Part shown: one piece after another, positions 6,973 through 14,397 of the stretch
Layout: every line of letters begins with the position of its first letter
Position numbering within the stretch: the stretch's first letter is position 1
Source of the DNA: Planctomycetota bacterium
Lineage (GTDB): Bacteria; Planctomycetota; OFTM77
DNA length: 43,202 bases
Assembly (NCBI GenBank): GCA_029260795.1
Contig: JAJDCO010000104.1
Span: forward strand, 1 to 43,202
Reading direction: 5' to 3'
Notes under the pieces: model-generated
The model's database searches: none
The model's input: the letters and a program-made list of their open reading frames with translations, nothing else
What the model was told of the DNA's origin: nothing
Program-made: the position numbers and the translations under genes

Positions 6973-8780
6973 CGGCCCAGCACCACCATCAGGACCGAGA
7001 TGTCCGCCGGCGTGACACCGACGATGCGGCTCGCCTGTCCCAACGAAGCCGGGCGATAGTAGGAGAGCTTGTTTCTCGCCTCGTTGGAGATGTGCTCGAC
7101 GTTCCGGTAGTCGAGGTGATCGGGGATCCCCAAGGACTCCAAGCGCTTGAACTTCGCCACGGTCGCCTCCTGTCGCTCGATGTAACCTTCATACTTCGTT
7201 TCGATCTCGATCTGCCGCCGCACGTCCGCCGAGAGGCTCGCCAGCTCAGGCAAGAGACCGAGGGCGAGGACGCCTTCGAGATCCATGTCGGGTCGCCGCA
7301 GGATTCGAGCCGTCGAGACCTGCTCATGGAACGTTCGATCGAGGCTCTCGCGCCCTTGGCGGATCGCCTTCACCTTCTGCTGAACATGCTCGGCCCGGTC
7401 CCGTTCGACGAGCCCCCGCTCGGCCGCCAAAGGAGTGAGGCGCTGATCCGCGTTGTCCGATCGAAGCAGCAGCCGGTACTCGGCCCGCGAAGTGAACATG
7501 CGATAAGGCTCGCGGGGGCTCTCGGTCACGAGATCGTCGACGAGCACACCGATGTAGGCCTGGGAGCGATCGAGGAGGAACGGGGCCTCGCCCTTCAGCT
7601 TCAAGGCGGCGTTGGCTCCCGTCATCAGCCCTTGGGCTCCGGCCTCTTCGTATCCGGAGGTTCCGTTGATCTGGCCGGCCAAGTACAGGCCTTCATGCTG
7701 GCGGGACTCGAGGGTGACGTGAAGCTGACAGGCCGGCGCGAAGTCGTACTCGACCGCATATCCGTAGCGCATCACCTCGGCCTGCTCGAGGCCCGGGATC
7801 GAGCGCAGGAAGCGATCCTGCACTTCTCGCGGCAGCGACGTCGACAGCCCGTTGACGTAGACCTCGTGGGTCTGCCGCCCCTCGGGTTCGAGAAAGACCT
7901 GGTGTCGCGGCCGATCGGCGAAGCGCACCACCTTGTCCTCGATGGAAGGGCAGTAGCGCGGACCCTCGGACTCGATCTGACCGGTGTACATCGGGGCCAG
8001 ATGAAGGTTCTCACGAATGATGCGATGAGTCTCTTCGGTCGTGTAGGCGATGTGGCAGCTCAGCTGGGACTGCTCGATGCGTTCGGTCGAGAACGAGAAG
8101 GGCTCCGGATCGGTGTCGCCCGGCTGCTCGATCAGAACCGATCGATCGATGGACCGCCCGTCGAGGCGGGCCGGCGTGCCCGTCTTCAGTCGGCCCAACT
8201 CGAATCCCAGCTCGATCAGACAGCGAGAGAGCCCCTCGGCTGCGGCTTCACCACCGCGCCCGCCGACCTCTTTCTTGGTTCCCGTGTGCATGAGGCCGCG
8301 CAGGAACGTCCCGGTCGTGAGGATCACCGCTCGGGCCGAGTACTCAGCGCCCGACTTGCAACGCACGCCCGTCACCCGATCGTTCCGAACGAGCACCTCC
8401 TCGACCGTCTCCTGCCGGATCAAGAGGCCGGGCTGGCACTCGACGGCGTACTTGACCCAGCTTCTGTAAGCGACCTTGTCCGCTTGCGCTCGCGGCGCCT
8501 GGACCGCAGGCCCCTTGCCCGTATTGAGCATGCGGAACTGGATCCCGGTCGCGTCGATCGCTCGCCCCATCAGCCCACCCAGGGCATCGATCTCTCGAAC
8601 GAGCTGTCCCTTGGCCAGGCCACCGATCGCGGGGTTGCAGGACAGATGCCCGATGGTATCGAGGTTCATGGCCAGGAGGAGGGTGCGCGCGCCGAGTCGA
8701 GCGGCGGCGGCGGCGGCCTCGCAACCGGCGTGGCCGGCTCCCACCACGAGGACGTCGACGTTCGAAGCAGTCGCAGTCAT
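6969..8780 (-). CDS. mnmG: tRNA uridine-5-carboxymethylaminomethyl(34) synthesis enzyme MnmG (GidA)
   Basis: With MnmE, MnmG uses FAD and methylene-tetrahydrofolate to install the carboxymethylaminomethyl group on wobble U34 of several tRNAs. The 603-residue product is near the family length of about 620. The dinucleotide-binding motif is at residues 9-24 (VDVLVVGAGHAGCEAA). The family blocks GHLSCNPAIGGLAKG (the first GidA signature) and GQINGTSGYEEAGAQGL (the second) are intact. The C-terminal helical MnmE-binding region is present (YEGYIERQEATVAKF; YRNVEHISNEARNKLS). ATG 8780 is the natural start. It is the first gene of a unit with the small membrane protein and the VOC protein, divergent from the HEAT/TPR gene at 8919. 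Confidence 0.97.
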   Translation of the reverse strand: MTATASNVDVLVVGAGHAGCEAAAAAARLGARTLLLAMNLDTIGHLSCNPAIGGLAKGQLVREIDALGGLMGRAIDATGIQFRMLNTGKGPAVQAPRAQADKVAYRSWVKYAVECQPGLLIRQETVEEVLVRNDRVTGVRCKSGAEYSARAVILTTGTFLRGLMHTGTKKEVGGRGGEAAAEGLSRCLIELGFELGRLKTGTPARLDGRSIDRSVLIEQPGDTDPEPFSFSTERIEQSQLSCHIAYTTEETHRIIRENLHLAPMYTGQIESEGPRYCPSIEDKVVRFADRPRHQVFLEPEGRQTHEVYVNGLSTSLPREVQDRFLRSIPGLEQAEVMRYGYAVEYDFAPACQLHVTLESRQHEGLYLAGQINGTSGYEEAGAQGLMTGANAALKLKGEAPFLLDRSQAYIGVLVDDLVTESPREPYRMFTSRAEYRLLLRSDNADQRLTPLAAERGLVERDRAEHVQQKVKAIRQGRESLDRTFHEQVSTARILRRPDMDLEGVLALGLLPELASLSADVRRQIEIETKYEGYIERQEATVAKFKRLESLGIPDHLDYRNVEHISNEARNKLSYYRPASLGQASRIVGVTPADISVLMVVLGR

Positions 8781-8825
8781 GAGTTGCCTCGAAGTTCCCT
8801 CGGGTGGCGGCGGTCGATCGTTCGT

Positions 8826-8831
8826 ATTATG
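8826..8831 (-). promoter_or_regulatory. Possible -10 element for mnmG
   Basis: Read on the minus strand these bases are CATAAT, one mismatch from TATAAT, 46 bases before the mnmG ATG. I see no convincing -35 hexamer at 16-18 bases, so this is a weak prediction from position and AT content only. Confidence 0.25.
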
Positions 8832-8918
8832 CTGGGTCGACTACTCTAGGAGAGATGGAACTCCGGCGCCAGAGGTGCCGGCCTGGAGCGGCTCCCGCCT
8901 GGTTTCGGAGATGACGAC

Positions 8919-10178
8919 ATGCCTTGGGCACCGTTGCTGCTGATCGGCTTGATGCTTCCGAGCGGCCCCCTTCTCGACGAAGACGGCGCTCCCAAGATCG
9001 AAAAGCTCCTGGCCGCCAGCCGGGAAGCCCTCGCCGAGCGCGAGGCCCGCGTGCTCGCCATGCTGCCTCCGGCCATCGAAGGGCTCAACCACCCGCCCAG
9101 CAGCGGCGAAGCGCGCCTGGCCGCGGACTCCGTCCGCCAGCTCGGAGCGGCCGTCATCCCGCATCTCCTGCCCTATCTCGAGCCTCCCGACGGCGCCGGG
9201 CCTTTCCTGGCGACCAACGTCGCCAATCTCATCGGCGAGCTCGCCACGCCCTCGATCCTGCCCGAGCTCCTCTCGCGGATTCAGGGCAAGAATCTCACCA
9301 TCGCTCACAACGCACTCGTGGCGCTGTCTCCCCACGCCACACCGGCACACTCCGAAGCGATCGCGAGCCTGCTCGAGCGGAAGGCCGCGAACACTCAGAC
9401 CCTCGCCCTCGAGGTCCTCACCCGAATCGGCGACCCGCGCATAACTCCCAAGGTCATCCCGCTCCTGGAATCCGAACGAAACGAGCTGCGCGGAGCGGCC
9501 GTCCAAGCCCTGATCGCCTTTGAGGACGAGAAGGGCATCGAGGCGCTGCGCGAGCGCATCGTCAAGGAAGACCACGCGCTCATCTTCGAAGGTCTGGCCA
9601 CCTTCTTCGCGGATCGGAACGAGCCCAAGCTCCCGCCCCAGGTTTTGGCGCGGGCACGAAATCGGCTGCTCAGCTCGAACCACCGCATCAAGATGATCCA
9701 ACTGCTCGCCCAGATGAAGTATGAGAACGCCGTGCAACCCCTCGAGGTGCTGGCGTCCAGCGAAGGCGAGAACTTCGGCGTGCGCGAGGAAGCCGCCTAT
9801 GCGGCCTACCAGATGGGCAGTACCACCGGCGCCAAAGCCATCCTCGACCGCTGGGAGGAGGCCATCCGCGATCGTCCCACCAGCTGGCAGAACTGGCGGG
9901 GCATCGCCCGGGTCTACAAGAACCTCGGCAAGGAGAAGAGCGCCATCGACAGCCTGACGAAGGCGATCAAGTACAAGACCGTGCGAACCCGCGACGCCGA
10001 TGTCAGCGATCTCGGACTCGAGATGGCGCGCTGCTACAGCCGGATGGAGAAGACTCGCGAGTCCTATCTCTGCTTCAAGAAGTACAAGATCCCGCTGACC
10101 GACGAGGTCATGAACGACCCCGAGCTCGCGAAGCTCCGGGAGACCAAGCACTGGGAAGACCTGATCCGGTACCGCTGA
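8919..10178 (+). CDS. Exported HEAT-repeat / TPR protein, function unknown
   Basis: The 419-residue product starts at ATG 8919 with CGGAG eight bases upstream. Residues 1-18 (MPWAPLLLIGLMLPSG) are a short hydrophobic signal-peptide-like segment. From about residue 60 to 290 the protein is built of HEAT-type helical pairs (FLATNVANLIGELATPSILP; LALEVLTRIGDPRITPKVIP; LRGAAVQALIAFEDEKGIEA). The C-terminal 120 residues read as TPR-like helices (NWRGIARVYKNLGKEKSAID). There is no catalytic motif. HEAT and TPR solenoids bind other proteins, so a scaffold role outside the cytoplasm is a reasonable guess and no more. It is divergent from mnmG and 129 bases before an ABC ATPase gene. Confidence 0.85.
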   Translation: MPWAPLLLIGLMLPSGPLLDEDGAPKIEKLLAASREALAEREARVLAMLPPAIEGLNHPPSSGEARLAADSVRQLGAAVIPHLLPYLEPPDGAGPFLATNVANLIGELATPSILPELLSRIQGKNLTIAHNALVALSPHATPAHSEAIASLLERKAANTQTLALEVLTRIGDPRITPKVIPLLESERNELRGAAVQALIAFEDEKGIEALRERIVKEDHALIFEGLATFFADRNEPKLPPQVLARARNRLLSSNHRIKMIQLLAQMKYENAVQPLEVLASSEGENFGVREEAAYAAYQMGSTTGAKAILDRWEEAIRDRPTSWQNWRGIARVYKNLGKEKSAIDSLTKAIKYKTVRTRDADVSDLGLEMARCYSRMEKTRESYLCFKKYKIPLTDEVMNDPELAKLRETKHWEDLIRYR

Positions 10179-10265
10179 GACGTCGGCTCACGATGGAATG
10201 CCGCTTGCGCTACCGGAGGCCACCGCCCCGAAGCCGGCCGATCGAGGCCGCTTCGAGCGCATCCT

Positions 10266-10280
10266 GGTAACCGCGTTACC
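10266..10280. promoter_or_regulatory. Palindromic candidate operator upstream of the orphan ABC ATPase
   Basis: GGTAAC and GTTACC form perfect 6-bp arms around CGC, 28 bases before ATG 10308. The size and position fit a repressor half-site pair. I cannot name the regulator. Confidence 0.4.
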
Positions 10281-10307
10281 CGCTCGTGACCTCGAAAGCC
10301 GGCACCG

Positions 10308-11462
10308 ATGACCGATCTTCTTCCCGCCTCTCATTCCGCATCCGCCTCGATCGAGGAGCGCCCCATTCCCACTGCCGCGACCCCGGAGCCCGTCGTTCGC
10401 CTCCAGCAGCTCTCGTGTCGACGGGGCTCGACCCGGGCCCTCCAAGACGTCGACCTCGACGTCCGCCCCGGCGAGCTGCTCGCGGTGCTCGGGCCCTCGG
10501 GCTGCGGCAAGACGACGTTGCTGCGCTCCTTGGCCGGGCTCGAGACGCCGAGCTCGGGCCGAATCGAGATCGCGGGCCAGGTCGTCAACGACCCCGCCAT
10601 CCGGGTCTCCTCCCGCGAGCGCCACGTCGGCTTCGTCTTCCAAGACCTCGCCTTGTGGCCCCACTGGAGCGCCCGGCGGCATCTCGAGTTCGTGCTGCCG
10701 AAGCACGGCGAGGCGGCCCATCATCGCGCGGAGCGGATTCGCGAGACGCTCGACCTCTTCCGGCTGACCGGCCTAGAAAAACGTCGCCCTTCGGAGCTCT
10801 CGGGAGGGGAGTGCCAACGTCTCGCCCTCGCCCGATCGGTCGTGAATCGCCCGAAGCTCTGGTTGCTCGACGAGCCACTCTCCAGCCTCGATGCTCACCT
10901 TCGAATCGAGCTACGCGCCGAGATCGAGCGCATCCATCACGAGCTCTCGCTGACGACCGTGCTCGTGACGCACGATCAAGAAGAAGCCTTCGCGCTCGCC
11001 GATCGCGTTGCCGTCCTGCGAGCTGGCCGGCTCGAGCAGCTCGGCACGCCCGACGAGATCTACACCTCGCCTGCCAGTCGCTTCGTGGCGGGCTTCGTCG
11101 GCCAGTGGCTCGAGCTTTCCGCGGACCTCGACGGCACGGCCCTCGAAACTCCATTGGGACGGTTCACCCTCGAGCGTCCCGTGGCGAGCGTCTCGTGTGG
11201 CATCCGGCCCGAGGCGCTGCGCCTCGTCGCACCCGATCGGTCCGAGATCTCGGGCGAAGTCCTGGCGGTTCATCCCGCCGGAGCCCATACCCGTTGCACG
11301 GTCCGTTGCGGAGCGACCGAGCTGCATCTCGAGCTCGCACCGTCGGAAGCGCCCGCTGTCGGCGAAAAGGTGGGCCTGTCGAGATCCTCGTTGCCGATCG
11401 TCTTCGACGAGGCCGATCGTCCAGTCTCGCTCACTGCGCGAGACGAACCCCTTCGCGGTTGA
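10308..11462 (+). CDS. ABC transporter ATP-binding protein, importer type with TOBE domain (orphan)
   Basis: This is a 384-residue nucleotide-binding subunit of the PotA/CysA/FbpC class. The Walker A motif is GPSGCGKT at residues 62-69. The Q-loop is FVFQDLALWPH, the signature LSGGECQRLALAR, Walker B LWLLDEPLSSLD and the H-loop VTHDQEEA. After about residue 235 (LGTPDEIYTSPASRFVAGFV) comes a TOBE-like regulatory domain (GIRPEALRLV). The roughly 27-residue Ser/Ala-rich N-terminus before the domain is unusual. In this family the subunit energises uptake of iron, polyamines, sulfate or sugars through a separate permease. No permease or binding protein lies next to it, so the substrate cannot be assigned. 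Confidence 0.92.
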   Translation: MTDLLPASHSASASIEERPIPTAATPEPVVRLQQLSCRRGSTRALQDVDLDVRPGELLAVLGPSGCGKTTLLRSLAGLETPSSGRIEIAGQVVNDPAIRVSSRERHVGFVFQDLALWPHWSARRHLEFVLPKHGEAAHHRAERIRETLDLFRLTGLEKRRPSELSGGECQRLALARSVVNRPKLWLLDEPLSSLDAHLRIELRAEIERIHHELSLTTVLVTHDQEEAFALADRVAVLRAGRLEQLGTPDEIYTSPASRFVAGFVGQWLELSADLDGTALETPLGRFTLERPVASVSCGIRPEALRLVAPDRSEISGEVLAVHPAGAHTRCTVRCGATELHLELAPSEAPAVGEKVGLSRSSLPIVFDEADRPVSLTARDEPLRG

Positions 11463-11483
11463 TCCAAGCTCGGGAGTAAACCC

Positions 11484-12542
11484 TTGAACGCGGCTCTGCG
11501 ACTCCTTGGACTCTTGGCCCTCGTCGGCGTGATCGGATACCTCGTCTGGGGTGGAACCGATGATGTCGACCCGACTCAGAAGGGCGGCGCTTCGGACGGA
11601 GAGCTCCGCGTCTGGCAATCGTCGGAGGAATGCGCCTCCTGCCATCCCGAGATCCACGCCGAGTGGCAAGGATCGTGGCACGCGCGCGCCTACACCGACC
11701 CCGCATTCCGCAGCCAGTCGGAGAGCTACCGCAAACGCGACTGCGTCGCTTGCCATGCGCCGCGGCCGATCTTCGAGACCGGGACCGGTCTCTACGAGCG
11801 TGTGCTGCCCCGGGCCGATCGACTGCACGAAGGCGTGGACTGCCTGACCTGTCACCTCCTGCCGGATGGACGACTCGCCTCGGCTCGTCCCGACGTCGAT
11901 ACCACCGCGCCGTGCGCACCGGTCTTCATGAAAGCGCTGCAGACGGTCGATGTCTGCGCACCTTGTCACAACCAGCACGACACCGTCGACGAGTGGCGCC
12001 GCTCACCGCAAGGGCAAGCGGGCGTCGGATGCAACGATTGCCACATGCCGGTCGAGGAGCGCGCCCCAGCGACCGGTCGTTCTCCTCGCCCGGTGCGGAC
12101 TCACGTGATGAAGGGCGGCCACTACCCCGACTACGTGGCGACGGCCTTCAAGGTCGAAACGGAGATCCGCGACGGGCGCCTCCGCGTGGGTGTGAAGAAT
12201 ACTCACGAGGGTCACAACCTCCCGACCGACGATCGTGGCCGAGCGCTCGACCTGGTCGTGACCATCCAAGATGCCGCCGGGAACTTCGTGCCGCCTCCCG
12301 AGAGTCTGGTGAAGCCCGGACAAACGGAGGGCACCTTCCGAGCTCGCTTCCGCCTGCCGTATCGCGACGAGTTCTCGGAGATCAACACGCAGATCCCGCC
12401 AGGCGAGAACGCCACGTTCGAATGGGAGCTCCCCGCGGAGAAGGGGCGAGCCACCGTCGAGCTGTACTTCAAGCTACAGCCGTACATCCTCGATGGCGCC
12501 GACGACTCGGCGCGTGTCCACCGACAGGAGCTCGAGTTTTGA
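11484..12542 (+). CDS. Pentahaem c-type cytochrome, membrane anchored
   Basis: Five CxxCH haem-binding motifs are visible at residues 50-54, 87-91, 120-124, 158-162 and 183-187 (CASCH, CVACH, CLTCH, CAPCH, CNDCH). They occupy the first 190 residues, in the style of the cytochrome c554 / multihaem family. Residues 5-22 (ALRLLGLLALVGVIGYLV) are an uncleaved anchor or signal. The C-terminal 140 residues lack haem motifs and look like a beta-rich domain (RLRVGVKNTHEGHNLP). The product is expected outside the cytoplasmic membrane, carrying electrons; its partners are unknown. The start is TTG 11484, preceded by GGGAG at eight bases. The stop codon overlaps the next gene's TTG start. The product is 352 residues. 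Confidence 0.9.
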   Translation: MNAALRLLGLLALVGVIGYLVWGGTDDVDPTQKGGASDGELRVWQSSEECASCHPEIHAEWQGSWHARAYTDPAFRSQSESYRKRDCVACHAPRPIFETGTGLYERVLPRADRLHEGVDCLTCHLLPDGRLASARPDVDTTAPCAPVFMKALQTVDVCAPCHNQHDTVDEWRRSPQGQAGVGCNDCHMPVEERAPATGRSPRPVRTHVMKGGHYPDYVATAFKVETEIRDGRLRVGVKNTHEGHNLPTDDRGRALDLVVTIQDAAGNFVPPPESLVKPGQTEGTFRARFRLPYRDEFSEINTQIPPGENATFEWELPAEKGRATVELYFKLQPYILDGADDSARVHRQELEF

Positions 12543-14101
12543 GAGTGCCCGCTCATTGGCTGCTCGTCGCCACCGTGCTCGCCACTGGCTTCGGGTGTGG
12601 TGACGAGGAGACGCCCCGATCCGGGTCCAACACGAACAGCCTTCCGGCGGTGGATTCGCCCGAGCCCGCGATCCAAGACCCGCGTTTCCGAGTCGAGTGG
12701 TATTGGAGCGCCCTTCTCAACGAGCCCCCACCGTCCGCCGCTCGGCCAACCCCGAGCGGAGAGGCGTCAATCGACGAGTTGATCGAACGAATCGTATCGA
12801 CGCCACCCGAAGACTCCAGAGCCCTCTTGACCGAAGTCGGCCAGGTCGGCGCGCGAGCTCGCTCGGCACTCTGCCGGGCTCTCGAAGCCTCGCTCGATGC
12901 AGATCCCCCCGACCCAGAGAATCGCTATCGATTGCTCACGGCCCTCGCACGCGTGAATGGTCCGGATGCGGCGCCCGTTCTCTGCAGACTTCTGCGCGAC
13001 GAGCTCGTCGAGACCTCCGCCTTGGCCGCCGAGCTGCTGGGGACCGCCGAGGCGCCGTGGGTCCTTCCCCGCTTGCTGAAGACCTTCGGCAAGTGGGACA
13101 ACAACCGCAGCATCCTGACCCGCGTGATGGCCATCGAGGCAGCGACTCGGTACCGGGTCTACTCGGGCATTCCCCACCTGCTGGCGCTCTTGGCCGAGAA
13201 CACCGCGCTCGAAGTTCCGGACACGGAGCGCAACTGGGAGCGCACGACTCGCATGGCGTGGTTCAAGGACGAGATCGAGCGCGTCCTGATCAAGGTGAGC
13301 GGCGAGGACTTCGGCTTCGATGCCGGCCAGGGCGAAGCCGCCATGCGCGAGTCGGTCGGCCGCTGGCTGGCGTGGTGGGACGCACATGAGGAGGAGTTTC
13401 TCAGCGGTGAGCGAACGTCCGAGTCGACCGCGGACCCCGCGTTGCGTGAGCAAATCGATCGACTCCTCTCGGTGGGCTTCACGGCGTATCAACTGCGCAA
13501 CGTCGACAACGCGCGCTGGTTGCTGGAACATCTCGGCCCCCTCGCGGTTCCACAGCTCATCGGAGCGCTCGATCACGCCGAGCTCTTCATTCGCGTTCAT
13601 GCCGCCGAAGTGCTCGGTCGAATCGGCGATCGACGCGCCCGCGACCCCTTCGTGCGTCGATTGGGCATCGAGAAAGAACCGCCCGCGCGAGCACAGGTGG
13701 CCGCCGCTCTGGGAGCTGTCGGCACCGCCTCGGAGGTTCCCCTCCTCACGAAGATGGCCGAGGACGACTCCGAGACGCTGACGGTGCGTGTCGCGGCGCT
13801 GCACTCCCTCGGCGCGATCGGGGATCTCTCGAGCGACGCCCCCATCGCACGTGCTGCCTCTCGCCGGCCGGTCGACGAGCTCACGATCGCGGCTTGGATC
13901 GTTCAGGCCCAGCACGGTGACGAGAGTGCCTTCGAGTCACTTCTCGCCGAGCTCGCTTCGGATCGACTCAACGACCGCGCCCGAGGCTCGACGGCCTTGT
14001 CCGAGGCGTTTCATGTCGACTTCGACATGGATCCCTACGCCGAAGCCGAGGCGCGCAAGAAGAGCATCGATGCTTGGCGAGAATGGTGGCGTCAGCGTTG
14101 A
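12539..14101 (+). CDS. HEAT-repeat protein, probable lipoprotein, coupled to the pentahaem cytochrome
   Basis: Translation from TTG 12539, which shares TTGA with the cytochrome stop codon, gives 520 residues. GTG 12545 is the alternative start. The N-terminus (RVPAHWLLVATVLATGFGCG) is a signal peptide ending in Cys, but the -3 to -1 residues GFG are a poor lipobox, so lipidation is uncertain. HEAT-type repeats cover about residues 80-230 and 320-480 (LAAELLGTAEAPWVLPRLL; IRVHAAEVLGRIGDRRARDP; VAALHSLGAIGDLSSDAP). A Trp-rich block (ESVGRWLAWWDAHEEEF) recurs in part at the C-terminus (KKSIDAWREWWRQR), suggesting an internal duplication. The overlap implies it works with the cytochrome, perhaps as an assembly scaffold; this is inference. 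Confidence 0.83.
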   Translation: MRVPAHWLLVATVLATGFGCGDEETPRSGSNTNSLPAVDSPEPAIQDPRFRVEWYWSALLNEPPPSAARPTPSGEASIDELIERIVSTPPEDSRALLTEVGQVGARARSALCRALEASLDADPPDPENRYRLLTALARVNGPDAAPVLCRLLRDELVETSALAAELLGTAEAPWVLPRLLKTFGKWDNNRSILTRVMAIEAATRYRVYSGIPHLLALLAENTALEVPDTERNWERTTRMAWFKDEIERVLIKVSGEDFGFDAGQGEAAMRESVGRWLAWWDAHEEEFLSGERTSESTADPALREQIDRLLSVGFTAYQLRNVDNARWLLEHLGPLAVPQLIGALDHAELFIRVHAAEVLGRIGDRRARDPFVRRLGIEKEPPARAQVAAALGAVGTASEVPLLTKMAEDDSETLTVRVAALHSLGAIGDLSSDAPIARAASRRPVDELTIAAWIVQAQHGDESAFESLLAELASDRLNDRARGSTALSEAFHVDFDMDPYAEAEARKKSIDAWREWWRQR

Positions 14102-14305
14102 GTGAGGACGGCCTCGGTGAGTCAGACGAGCGTCTCAAGTGCTCTCACTCCTCGACCGCTGCGGGGCGAGCCGCCGCCGGATGACGGGGACGAGAGAGCG
14201 GGCGCGTGATAGCCGGCGAGTCACAACGACGATCGCTCGCGGCGTGTTGTCGAGGTTTTCAAAGACTCGGCCTCGTCGGTCTTACTCGAGGCGCTCGGCC
14301 GGCCA

Positions 14306-14364
14306 CCGGGCTAAAGCCCGGCCTCCAAGGGAAAGCCTGGCCTCCAACGTAGCCTGGCCTGCGA
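14306..14364. repeat. Hairpin plus three short near-tandem copies (about 16-17 bp)
   Basis: CCGGGC-TAAA-GCCCGG (14306-14321) is a perfect hairpin. It overlaps the first of three related units: TAAAGCCCGGCCTCCAA (14312-14328), GAAAGCCTGGCCTCCAA (14331-14347) and GTAGCCTGGCCTGCGA (14349-14364). It lies in the convergent gap 14102-14397, in which I see no gene. Confidence 0.5.
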
Positions 14365-14397
14365 TGGATGTCGCCGCGCTTCTGGAACGTCACTCGA

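Noticed and set aside
6963..8849. Long open frame antisense to mnmG
   Set aside because: mnmG is unmistakable. The antisense frame is the usual by-product of GC-rich codon use and shows no domain.
11630..12538. Upstream extension of the HEAT lipoprotein frame into the cytochrome gene
   Set aside because: The extension is the shifted frame of the cytochrome. The signal peptide and the TTGA overlap place the real start at 12539.
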